This document shows, piece by piece, positions 6,911-13,385 of a stretch of 13,385 bases of DNA. The stretch is from UBA4416 sp043719555. GTDB taxonomy: Bacteria > Bacteroidota > Bacteroidia > B-17B0 > Aurantibacillaceae. The DNA lies in the NCBI GenBank assembly GCA_043719555.1, contig JAYSTR010000057.1:1-13385 (forward strand), written 5' to 3'. The notes beneath the pieces are model-generated. The model ran no database searches. It saw only the letters and a program-made list of their open reading frames with translations, and was not told the DNA's origin. Every line of letters starts with the position of its first letter. Within the stretch, counting starts at the first letter, position 1. The position numbers and the translations under genes were made by a program.

Positions 6911-9100
6911 ATGAGCACAAGACGAGTTTTAGCCATGCAGGATGTGGTAAAAAGAACACCAGTAGAATTTAATAAAGTTGATGCCCAAGTTTCGACGTAT
7001 TATGGTTCTAATGTTTTTGGATTAGATGCCATGCGCGAATTTTTATCCGAAGAAGCGTTTAACAGTATTCAAAACTCAATGCATCAAGGAACTATTGTTG
7101 AGCGTAAAATGGCCGACCAAGTGGCATCTTGCATGAAGGCTTGGGCACAAAGCAAGGGTGTTACTCATTTCACACACTGGTTTCAGCCATTATCGGGTGC
7201 AACCGCTGAGAAACACGATGGTTTTTTTGAACCGATAGAAGGCGGTCGTGCTATTGAGCGCTTTAGTGGAAATGCTTTAGTTCAGCAAGAACCGGATGCA
7301 TCATCGTTTCCAAATGGTGGCATTCGTAATACCTTTGAAGCTCGTGGTTACACAGCTTGGGATCCAACTTCACCTGCATTTATTTGGGGAGAAACATTAT
7401 GTATTCCTACAATTTTTATTTCTTATACAGGAGAATCATTAGATTTTAAAACGCCTTTATTAAAATCATTAAATGCTTTAGATAAAGCCGCAACTGATGT
7501 TTGCCAGTACTTTGATAAAAATGTAACTAAAGTAATTGCAACCTTAGGTTGGGAGCAAGAATATTTTTTAGTGGACTCTGCGCTATATAATATTCGTTAC
7601 GATTTACAACAAACAGGACGTACATTATTTGGTCATGCTGCAGCTAAAGGGCAACAACTAGAAGACCATTACTGGGGGTCAATTCCTGAGCGTGTGTCAG
7701 CATATATGCGTGATTTTGAATACGAGGCCCATTTATTAGGTATACCAGTTCGTACTCGTCACAACGAAGTTGCGCCTGCTCAGTTTGAGTGCGCTCCAGT
7801 GTTTGAAGAAACTAACTTAGCAGTAGATCATAATTTATTATTGATGGATGTAATGGAAAAAGTGGCTATCCGTCATAACTTCCGCGTATTAATGCACGAA
7901 AAACCTTACGCAGGAGTTAATGGAAGTGGTAAACATAACAACTGGAGTTTAGCAACTAATACAGGTAAAAATTTATTATCACCTGGCAAAACACCAAAAA
8001 CAAACTTACAGTTTTTAACATTTTTCGTTAATACGGTAATGGCAGTTTATGAGCACGGCGATTTATTACGCGCGTCTATTGCTTCTGCAAACAATGATCA
8101 TCGCTTAGGTGCTAATGAAGCGCCGCCAGCTATTATGTCTGTCTTCTTAGGCGAACAATTATCTAAAGTATTAGATGAATTAGAAAAAGCAGTACATAGC
8201 GGTAAAATGAGTCCGGAAGAAAAAACGGCGTTAAAATTAAACATCGGAAAAATTCCTGATATTTTATTAGATAATACGGATAGAAACAGAACGTCTCCTT
8301 TTGCCTTTACAGGAAATAAATTTGAGTTTAGAGCTGTTGGAAGCAGCGCTAATTGCGGCGGTCCAATGACTGTATTAAATTCGATTATGACTCAACAATT
8401 AATATCATTTAAAAAAGATGTTGATGGATTAATGAATAAAAAAGTTGAAAAGGATGAAGCGATTTTTCAAGTATTAAAAAAATATATCATCGAAAGTAAA
8501 AAAATTCGTTTCGAAGGTAATGGTTATGGCGATGCATGGAAAGCTGAAGCTAAAAAACGTGGTTTAAATAATATTCCTACAACACCAGGCGCATTAGAAG
8601 CTATGATATCTAAAAAATCATTAGATATGTTTCAATCATTAGGAATTTTAAATCACCGTGAGCAAGAAGCTCGTTATGAAATTAGTTTAGAAACTTACAC
8701 TAAAAAAATTCAAATCGAATCTCGTATTATAGCTGATATGGTAGATAATCAAATTATACCTGCAGCCTTAACGTACCAAAAAACATTAACGGATAATGTG
8801 GTTGGATTGAAAACCATTTTAAGCGGGGCTGAATTTAAAAAAGCAAGCGACACTCAAATTAATTTAATAAAAGAAATTAGTGAGCGCGTTACCATTATTA
8901 AAAAAGCGGCAGATGACATGACAGAAGCTCGTAAAAAATCTAACTTATTAGATACTTCTAAAAAACAAGCGCACGCCTATTGCGATAAAGTAAAACCGTT
9001 TTTTGAAACAATTCGTTACAATGTAGATAAGCTAGAAAGTATTGTAGATGATGCTACTTGGCCGCTACCAAAATACAGAGAGATGTTATATTTAAGATAG
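6911..9100 (+). CDS. glnN: Glutamine synthetase type III (GSIII)
   Basis: This cytoplasmic enzyme makes glutamine from glutamate, ammonia and ATP, the main ammonium-assimilation step. At 729 residues it has the length of the large GSIII class, not of the ~450-residue GSI. Visible family features are HFTHWFQPL (residues 86-94), the metal-binding GWEQEYFLVD (213-222), HNEVAPAQFE (284-293), the ATP/glutamate-site NGSGKHNNWS (337-346) and the block DRNRTSPFAFTGNKFEFR (456-473) running into AVGSSAN. The rest is the long helical C-terminal region typical of GSIII. The start at 6911 fits because family members have a similar short N-terminus leading into an RxPxEF-like segment; the alternative ATG at 6935 would remove part of it. 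The gene stands alone between two terminators, with its own promoter; no GlnB/GlnK or amtB gene is adjacent in this window. It ends in TAG. Identification is secure. Confidence 0.97.
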   Translation: MSTRRVLAMQDVVKRTPVEFNKVDAQVSTYYGSNVFGLDAMREFLSEEAFNSIQNSMHQGTIVERKMADQVASCMKAWAQSKGVTHFTHWFQPLSGATAEKHDGFFEPIEGGRAIERFSGNALVQQEPDASSFPNGGIRNTFEARGYTAWDPTSPAFIWGETLCIPTIFISYTGESLDFKTPLLKSLNALDKAATDVCQYFDKNVTKVIATLGWEQEYFLVDSALYNIRYDLQQTGRTLFGHAAAKGQQLEDHYWGSIPERVSAYMRDFEYEAHLLGIPVRTRHNEVAPAQFECAPVFEETNLAVDHNLLLMDVMEKVAIRHNFRVLMHEKPYAGVNGSGKHNNWSLATNTGKNLLSPGKTPKTNLQFLTFFVNTVMAVYEHGDLLRASIASANNDHRLGANEAPPAIMSVFLGEQLSKVLDELEKAVHSGKMSPEEKTALKLNIGKIPDILLDNTDRNRTSPFAFTGNKFEFRAVGSSANCGGPMTVLNSIMTQQLISFKKDVDGLMNKKVEKDEAIFQVLKKYIIESKKIRFEGNGYGDAWKAEAKKRGLNNIPTTPGALEAMISKKSLDMFQSLGILNHREQEARYEISLETYTKKIQIESRIIADMVDNQIIPAALTYQKTLTDNVVGLKTILSGAEFKKASDTQINLIKEISERVTIIKKAADDMTEARKKSNLLDTSKKQAHAYCDKVKPFFETIRYNVDKLESIVDDATWPLPKYREMLYLR

Positions 9101-9108
9101 TTTTAAAT

Positions 9109-9141
9109 AAAAAAACCTGCTAGAGTTAGCAGGTTTTTTTT
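9109..9141 (+). terminator. Intrinsic terminator of glnN
   Basis: The stem AACCTGCTA/TAGCAGGTT (9114-9122 with 9127-9135), loop GAGT, is extended by flanking A and T runs and ends in a run of eight T (9134-9141). It begins about 10 bases after the glnN stop. The A run on the 5' side means it could also stop transcription arriving from the minus strand. Confidence 0.92.
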
Positions 9142-9242
9142 AAAAACAATTATTGATTACCAAAAACTCCAAATAGATAAAAAGCATTAAGTAACTTACA
9201 AAATTTAATAATTACGGTTACTTGCATCAACTTAAAATTTAC
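9142..9242. other. Intergenic spacer without recognisable features
   Basis: About 100 bases of AT-rich sequence between two terminators. Both strands have frequent stops and no promoter match or RNA fold was recognised. It may simply be a buffer between the convergent glnN and tRNA-Gln units. Confidence 0.5.
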
Positions 9243-9271
9243 AAAAAAAGCTATCAAAATGATAGCTTTTT
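9243..9271 (-). terminator. Intrinsic terminator of tRNA-Gln
   Basis: The stem AAAAAGCTATC/GATAGCTTTTT (9245-9255 with 9261-9271) has a five-base loop (9256-9260). Read on the minus strand it ends in a run of seven T and starts about 13 bases beyond the tRNA 3' end, so it is well placed to end the tRNA transcript. The T-rich stretch on the other side (9267-9279) means it could also work on the plus strand. Confidence 0.85.
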
Positions 9272-9283
9272 GTTTTTTTAAAG

Positions 9284-9356
9284 TTGTCTGACTAGGGCTC
9301 GAACCTAGACTCTACTGAACCAAAATCAGTCGTGTTGCCAGTTACACCATCAGACA
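9284..9356 (-). tRNA. tRNA-Gln, anticodon UUG
   Basis: The minus strand from 9356 to 9284 folds into a complete 73-nt cloverleaf. The acceptor stem TGTCTGA/TCAGACA is perfect, with discriminator base A at 9284. The D stem is GTGT/ACAC with GG in its loop, the anticodon stem is ACTGA/TCAGT, the variable loop is five bases, and the T stem CTAGG/CCTAG encloses TTCGAGC. The seven-base anticodon loop TTTTGGT places TTG at positions 34-36 (plus-strand 9321-9323), reading CAA and by wobble CAG. The 3' CCA is not encoded and must be added by nucleotidyltransferase. Gln codons in the neighbouring genes are mostly CAA, consistent with this decoder. Confidence 0.96.
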
Positions 9357-9359
9357 GTT

Positions 9360-9377
9360 GAACTTTATAAAAAGTTC
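9360..9377 (-). other. Small hairpin in the tRNA-Gln leader
   Basis: A perfect 7-bp inverted repeat GAACTTT/AAAGTTC with a four-base loop ends three bases before the tRNA 5' end. It lies between the predicted promoter and the mature tRNA, so it would be in or at the start of the 5' leader removed by RNase P. Its function is unknown. Confidence 0.6.
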
Positions 9378-9383
9378 GGGCCA

Positions 9384-9413
9384 CAAAAATAGCAAAATAT
9401 CTTTATTTACAAA
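9384..9413 (-). promoter_or_regulatory. Predicted Bacteroidota-type promoter for tRNA-Gln
   Basis: On the minus strand, TTTG (9413-9410) is followed after 18 bases by a perfect TAnnTTTG (TATTTTTG, 9391-9384). The expected start of transcription is near 9376-9380, about 20 bases before the mature tRNA end, which is a short leader typical for tRNA genes. Confidence 0.65.
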
Positions 9414-9505
9414 AATTTCATAAAAAAAAATATTCGCTCGTATTGGCAACCTTTTTTAGTTAAATTCGCATTTTATCTATTATTCGAACTATTTAAATAA
9501 ACCTT

Positions 9506-12500
9506 ATGCAGTTTAAAAAATTAAATAACATTATTGGCTGGCTAGTGTTTGCCATTGCTACTTTTACTTATTGCTCAACTATTGAGCCCACAGCTAGCTT
9601 TTGGGATTGTGGCGAGTATATTGCTTGTGCCTATAAATTAGAAGTTGGTCACCCTCCTGGAGCGCCATTTTTCTTCATCTTAGGTCGTTTATTTGCTATT
9701 TTGGGTGGTTCACCCGAAAATGCAGGCATGATGATTAATATTATGTCGGCTTTATGTAGTTCGTTCTCTATTTTATTTTTATTCTGGAGCATTACTCGCT
9801 TAGCTATTAAATCAATTATTAAAAAGGGCGAAGAGTTAACAACTGGCAAACAATGGGCTGTTTTAGGTGCCGGTATGGTTGGAGCTTTAGCATATACATT
9901 TTCTGATTCATTTTGGTTTTCGGCAGTTGAGGGTGAGGTTTATGCAATGTCATCGTTATTTACAGCCATTGTATTTTGGGCTATTTTAAAATGGGATGAA
10001 GAAGATGATACTGATCCAGTTAGCGCAATGCGTTGGATAGTGTTAATTGCTTATTTAATGGGGCTTTCAATCGGTGTCCATTTATTAAATTTATTAGTTA
10101 TTCCTGCTATTTGTTTTATCTATTATTTCAAAAAACATAAGTTCGAATGGAAATCATTTTTCGGTACAGGTATTATTTCCTTATTATTATTAGGAGGTAT
10201 ACAAAATGTAATGATTCCTAAAATTGTAAAATTTGCAGCCGATTACGAAGTGTTTTTTGTAAACAAATTAGGCGTTGGCTTTAACATTGGCTCTAGCATT
10301 TATTTCGTGTTATTGTTTTTTGCTATTACGATGTTAATTATGTACACCGTAAATAAAAAAGAGTCGCATTACAAACTTGGATTTTATACGGCTATAATTT
10401 TTTCGGCAATTGCTGTATTAGGTGCTAATGGTGGAGGCGCAATGTTATCGCGCATCGTTGTATTAGGTGGTTTATTATATGGTGTTAATTATTTAAAAAC
10501 AAAGAGTGGAAATACTTTAAATGTTATTTTAGTAAGTTTTGCAACATTATTAATTGGTTACTCATCATTTTTCATCTTAGTCATTCGTTCGCAGGCAAAT
10601 ACACCAATGGATGAAAACGATCCGGAAAATGCGATTACTATGTTATCATATTTAAATCGTGAGCAATATGGTGACTGGCCTTTAACTTATGGTCAATACT
10701 ACAATGCACCTACTAAGCCTCAAAGTAATTTTAAAGATGGCGAACCTGTTTATGCTAAAGATGTAAAAACAAAAAAATACGTTGTTACAGATGATCGTAA
10801 AAAATCTATTCCTGTTTACGAAAATGAATATTGTACGCCTTTCCCACGTATGTGGAGTCAACAAGGAAACCACGAAGCAGCGTACCGTTACTGGGGCGAT
10901 GTTCAGGCTCATCACCGTTCAAAAACAAAAATGAATGAGCAAACTGGCGAAATGGAAGAAATTCAGGTTCCTACCTTTATGGCTAACATTACATATTTTA
11001 TCAATTATCAGGTAAAATATATGTATCTGCGTTATTTTGCGTGGAACTTTATTGGTCGTCAAAATGATATACAAGGTTTAAATGCTAACCCTTTAGAAGG
11101 TAACTGGAAAACCGGTATCAGTAGTGTTGATAATGCTATTTTAGATACAGATACATCTATGCAACCACATGCTGCTTCTAATAATAAAGCAAATAATTCA
11201 TTTTATGCGTTACCATTTATATTAGGAATTTTAGGTTTCTTATTCCAATATAAAAACAATAAAATGGATACTTGGGTTACGGCCTTAATATTTTTATTAA
11301 ATGGTTTAGCTGTTGTTATTTACTTAAATCAATATCCTTACCAACCACGTGAACGTGATTATGCTTATGTTGCGTCGTTTTACGGATTTGCTATTTGGAT
11401 AGGATTTGGTGTGTTATTTATTTATGATTTTATTAGTAAAAAAATGAGTGCAACATCTGGAGCAATTGTAGCTACAGTTATTGGCTTAGGAATTCCTACT
11501 ATAATGGCTGCAGAAGGCTGGGATGACCATAATCGTGAGTTACGCACGATGAGTCGTGATTTTGCAACAAACTACTTAAACTCTTGCGAACCTAATGCGA
11601 TCATATTTACAAATGGAGATAACGATACCTTCCCATTGTGGTATGCACAAGAAGTTGAAGGCGTTAGAACTGATGTGCGCGTTGTTAACTTAAGTTTATT
11701 ACAAACCGATTGGTATATCAACCAAGTGCGTCGTGCTGCTTATGAATCTGGACCTGTACCATTTACTATTCCTGCCGAAAAATACGTGCAAGGCACTCGC
11801 GATGTGGTTTACTTAATGGATAAAGGAACTGGCCCAATGAATTTGAAAAAAGGAATTGAGTTTGTTGAATCAGAAGACTTAAATAATAAGTTAGATTACG
11901 GTAACAAACCATTGGATTATTTACCAACGAAAACATTTTTTATTCCAGTTGACTCAATGGCTGTAATGAAAAACAAAGTTATTAGCGTGCGTGATACGGC
12001 TCGTTTAGCTAAACAAATTAAATGGACGATTAACCGCTCGTATTTAACTAAAGCCGATTTAATGGTATTAGATTTAATTGCGCATAATGATTGGACTAGA
12101 CCTATTTATTTTGCTGTAACTACAGGCGCTGAGGCATATATGGGCTTAGAAGATTATTTTCAGTTAGAAGGTTTAGCGTATCGTTTAGTGCCTATTAAAG
12201 GTAATAGTACTGAGGCTAGCACAGGTGGTCGTGTAAATACAAAAGCGATGTACGAAAACATTATGACCAAATTTGCTTGGGGTGGCCTAGATAAAAAAGG
12301 CGTGAATTTGGATGAGAATTGTGTGCGTATGGCATCTAATATGCGTATGCAAATGGCAACATTAGCAGGTGCTTTAATAAACAAAGGCGAAAAACAAAAA
12401 GCTGAGAAAGTATTAGACTATTGCTTAGAAAAAATGCCTGATGAAAATGTACGTTACGAAGCAACTTTATATACAATCATTGCTGGTTACTATCAAATTG

Positions 12501-12796
12501 GTAATATGAAAAAAGCGAATGATTTAGCAAGCAAATTATTTGATGTGTTCGAAAACGATTATAAAGTATATATGGCGCAAGGCAATATTCACCGAGCAGC
12601 TTTTAATCGCGAAATTGGGCAAGCTAAAGAAATCATGAAACGTTTAGTGATGTTAGCCGAGCAATTTAAACAAGCTGATCAATCTAAAAAATTAATGGGT
12701 CGTTTAACCTCTATTATTCCTCAAAATGAATTAATGGAAGATGCTCAACAACAACAGCAACAAATGCAACAGCAAGCTGAACAAGCATTAAATTAA
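9506..12796 (+). CDS. DUF2723 family polytopic membrane protein, putative GT-C-type (GT117) protein glycosyltransferase
   Basis: A 1096-residue integral inner-membrane protein. An N-terminal hydrophobic segment (about 8-25) leads into the family signature EPTASFWDCGEY (27-38) and then LEVGHPPGAPFF (45-56). The Asp/Glu in this first outward loop resemble the acidic loop of GT-C glycosyltransferases. About eight to ten further hydrophobic helices lie between 66 and 361. A large polar segment follows (362-565), then about four more helices (566-670) containing the YPYQPRERDYAY block (611-622). A soluble C-terminal half (671-1096) includes FTNGDNDTFPLWYAQ, a TPR-like helical stretch (about 941-1045) and a glutamine-rich tail. 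DUF2723 is shared with human TMEM260, a protein O-mannosyltransferase, and Bacteroidota have general extracytoplasmic O-glycosylation; the acceptor and sugar here are unknown. ATG at 9506 gives the conserved N-terminus. No convincing promoter or Shine-Dalgarno was found. It appears monocistronic. Confidence 0.85.
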   Translation: MQFKKLNNIIGWLVFAIATFTYCSTIEPTASFWDCGEYIACAYKLEVGHPPGAPFFFILGRLFAILGGSPENAGMMINIMSALCSSFSILFLFWSITRLAIKSIIKKGEELTTGKQWAVLGAGMVGALAYTFSDSFWFSAVEGEVYAMSSLFTAIVFWAILKWDEEDDTDPVSAMRWIVLIAYLMGLSIGVHLLNLLVIPAICFIYYFKKHKFEWKSFFGTGIISLLLLGGIQNVMIPKIVKFAADYEVFFVNKLGVGFNIGSSIYFVLLFFAITMLIMYTVNKKESHYKLGFYTAIIFSAIAVLGANGGGAMLSRIVVLGGLLYGVNYLKTKSGNTLNVILVSFATLLIGYSSFFILVIRSQANTPMDENDPENAITMLSYLNREQYGDWPLTYGQYYNAPTKPQSNFKDGEPVYAKDVKTKKYVVTDDRKKSIPVYENEYCTPFPRMWSQQGNHEAAYRYWGDVQAHHRSKTKMNEQTGEMEEIQVPTFMANITYFINYQVKYMYLRYFAWNFIGRQNDIQGLNANPLEGNWKTGISSVDNAILDTDTSMQPHAASNNKANNSFYALPFILGILGFLFQYKNNKMDTWVTALIFLLNGLAVVIYLNQYPYQPRERDYAYVASFYGFAIWIGFGVLFIYDFISKKMSATSGAIVATVIGLGIPTIMAAEGWDDHNRELRTMSRDFATNYLNSCEPNAIIFTNGDNDTFPLWYAQEVEGVRTDVRVVNLSLLQTDWYINQVRRAAYESGPVPFTIPAEKYVQGTRDVVYLMDKGTGPMNLKKGIEFVESEDLNNKLDYGNKPLDYLPTKTFFIPVDSMAVMKNKVISVRDTARLAKQIKWTINRSYLTKADLMVLDLIAHNDWTRPIYFAVTTGAEAYMGLEDYFQLEGLAYRLVPIKGNSTEASTGGRVNTKAMYENIMTKFAWGGLDKKGVNLDENCVRMASNMRMQMATLAGALINKGEKQKAEKVLDYCLEKMPDENVRYEATLYTIIAGYYQIGNMKKANDLASKLFDVFENDYKVYMAQGNIHRAAFNREIGQAKEIMKRLVMLAEQFKQADQSKKLMGRLTSIIPQNELMEDAQQQQQQMQQQAEQALN
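12741..12793 (+). repeat. Glutamine-rich C-terminal tail of the DUF2723 protein
   Basis: The final 18 residues (DAQQQQQQMQQQAEQALN) contain ten glutamines, encoded mainly by CAA with some CAG. It looks like a low-complexity extension, probably a short helix or disordered tail, with no identifiable function. Confidence 0.85.
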
Positions 12797-12812
12797 TTTA
12801 ACCAGTTATCAA

Positions 12813-12849
12813 AAAAACGCCTCATTACAATTTGTAATGAGGCGTTTTT
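12813..12849 (+). terminator. Intrinsic terminator of the DUF2723 gene, likely bidirectional
   Basis: A long perfect stem (12813-12829 with 12833-12849, core CGCCTCATTACA/TGTAATGAGGCG) has a three-base loop, with A residues before and five T after the core. It begins 17 bases after the stop codon. Symmetry of the A and T arms would let it work on either strand. Confidence 0.9.
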
Positions 12850-12897
12850 GGTTTTAATAAATAACCATTTTTAACACTCTTTAGTTCATAGTTTCTG

Positions 12898-12909
12898 TTT
12901 TCAATACTG
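12898..12909 (+). repeat. Direct repeat copy 1, TTTTCAATACTG
   Basis: An exact 12-base direct repeat whose second copy is at 12947-12958, a 49-base offset. Both lie between the DUF2723 terminator and the ddl-type gene. This is either a paired regulatory site or a small duplication. Confidence 0.6.
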
Positions 12910-12946
12910 CAAAACTCCTGTTCAAAAAGTATCTTTATATAATTCA

Positions 12947-12958
12947 TTTTCAATACTG
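12947..12958 (+). repeat. Direct repeat copy 2, TTTTCAATACTG
   Basis: The second exact copy ends 24 bases before the ATG at 12983, so it would lie in or near the promoter or leader of the ddl-type gene. Confidence 0.6.
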
Positions 12959-12982
12959 TTGTCTAATATCTAATTACTAATA

Positions 12983-13385
12983 ATGTCAAAAATTAAAGTT
13001 GGAATTCTATTTGGTGGTCGTTCAAAAGAACGTGAAATTTCTTTTGCGGGTGGAAGAACGGTTTATGATAATTTAAATAAATCCATTTTTGAAGCCATTC
13101 CTTTATTTGTTGATTCCTTTGGTAATTTAGTGTTATTAGATTGGAACTTTGTTTACAAAGGAACCATTCGAGATTTTTATCCTCCTGTAGAATTTATACC
13201 AGCTAACAATACCGACTTTCAATACTATGCCGAAAACCTTGGTGCTTTAACTGTTCACCAACATGATGAATTAATATCGAAGATTGGAAAAAAAATTCAA
13301 GTTAACGAACTAAGTCATTTAATTGATTTTGCTTTTTTAGCCTTACATGGCCCATATGGTGAAGATGGTCGTATACAAGGGCTTT
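12983..13385 (+). CDS. ddl: D-alanine--D-alanine ligase family protein, N-terminal part (3' truncated by window)
   Basis: The first 134 residues are visible before the window ends. Ddl is a cytoplasmic ATP-grasp enzyme that joins two D-alanines for peptidoglycan precursor synthesis. The N-terminal motif LFGGRSKEREIS (9-20) matches the Ddl LxGGxSxEREVS block; Glu16 corresponds to the Glu that contacts the first D-alanine in E. coli DdlB (Glu15). The second block LHGPYGEDGRIQGL (121-134) matches the HGxxGEDGxxQG motif with its conserved His. This block sits about 55 residues later than in DdlB, closer to the DdlA-type arrangement, so the N-terminal domain carries an insertion (about 45-110, with the LLDWNFVYKGTIRDFYPP stretch). 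The ATP-grasp domain lies outside the window, so a related ligase with a different specificity cannot be excluded. ATG at 12983 aligns with the usual Ddl N-terminus. No clear promoter was identified upstream. Confidence 0.88.
   Translation, partial: MSKIKVGILFGGRSKEREISFAGGRTVYDNLNKSIFEAIPLFVDSFGNLVLLDWNFVYKGTIRDFYPPVEFIPANNTDFQYYAENLGALTVHQHDELISKIGKKIQVNELSHLIDFAFLALHGPYGEDGRIQGL

Noticed and set aside
9243..9356. tRNA-Gln as an attachment site for an integrated element
   Set aside because: No integrase, no duplicated tRNA 3' end and no foreign-looking genes occur on either side in this window.
9443..9468. TTG...TAAATTCG as promoter for the DUF2723 gene
   Set aside because: The spacer is only 15 bases and the -7 element is imperfect; TATCTTTA at 9398-9405 is no better supported.
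10682..10915. Minus-strand open frames inside the DUF2723 and glutamine synthetase region (also 9649-9849 and 12160-12384)
   Set aside because: They are shadows of well-supported plus-strand genes, with no recognisable protein features.

Overview
The window is AT-rich DNA from a Bacteroidota (Bacteroidetes) genome. Four observations support this: a surface protein ending in a type IX secretion (gliding-motility type, CHU_C/type B) sorting domain, a type III glutamine synthetase, a DUF2723 (GT117-type) giant membrane protein, and two good matches to the Bacteroidota promoter pattern TTTG-N18..20-TAnnTTTG. Genus or family cannot be settled from the sequence alone.

Layout. Bases 1-6705 are the 3' part of one very large surface-protein gene; the reading frame is open from base 1, so its start lies upstream. 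In order it encodes the end of a PPC-like domain, an Ig-like (Big_5-type) domain, two Ig/PKD-like repeats, a right-handed beta-helix with two long glycine-rich insertions, about fourteen divergent Ig/PKD-like repeats, a PKD domain, and the T9SS sorting domain. A strong terminator (6730-6760) closes it. A promoter follows, then the type III glutamine synthetase gene glnN (6911-9100) with its own terminator. Next, on the minus strand, is tRNA-Gln(UUG) (9284-9356), with a recognisable promoter, leader hairpin and terminator. The plus-strand DUF2723 protein (9506-12796) follows, with a perfect hairpin terminator. Last is the 5' end of a D-alanine--D-alanine ligase-type gene (12983 to the window edge).

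How the genes relate. Every gene is separated from the next by a terminator, so this looks like independent single-gene transcription units, not an operon. The glnN/tRNA-Gln adjacency is thematically neat but probably chance. The DUF2723 protein is a likely GT-C-type glycosyltransferase acting on exported proteins, and exported Ig-rich proteins like the first gene product are plausible substrates in principle.

Most worth a second look is the beta-helix of the first protein. Four successive rungs share a common pattern. At the equivalent loop, rung 1 carries a short Ala/Gly turn, while rungs 2 and 3 carry glycine-rich insertions of about 255 and 55 residues. The larger insertion holds four uninterrupted polyglycine runs encoded mostly by tandem GGC codons. 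I see no CRISPR array, insertion sequence, phage gene, toxin-antitoxin pair or defence system, and no clear evidence of a wholly new multigene system.
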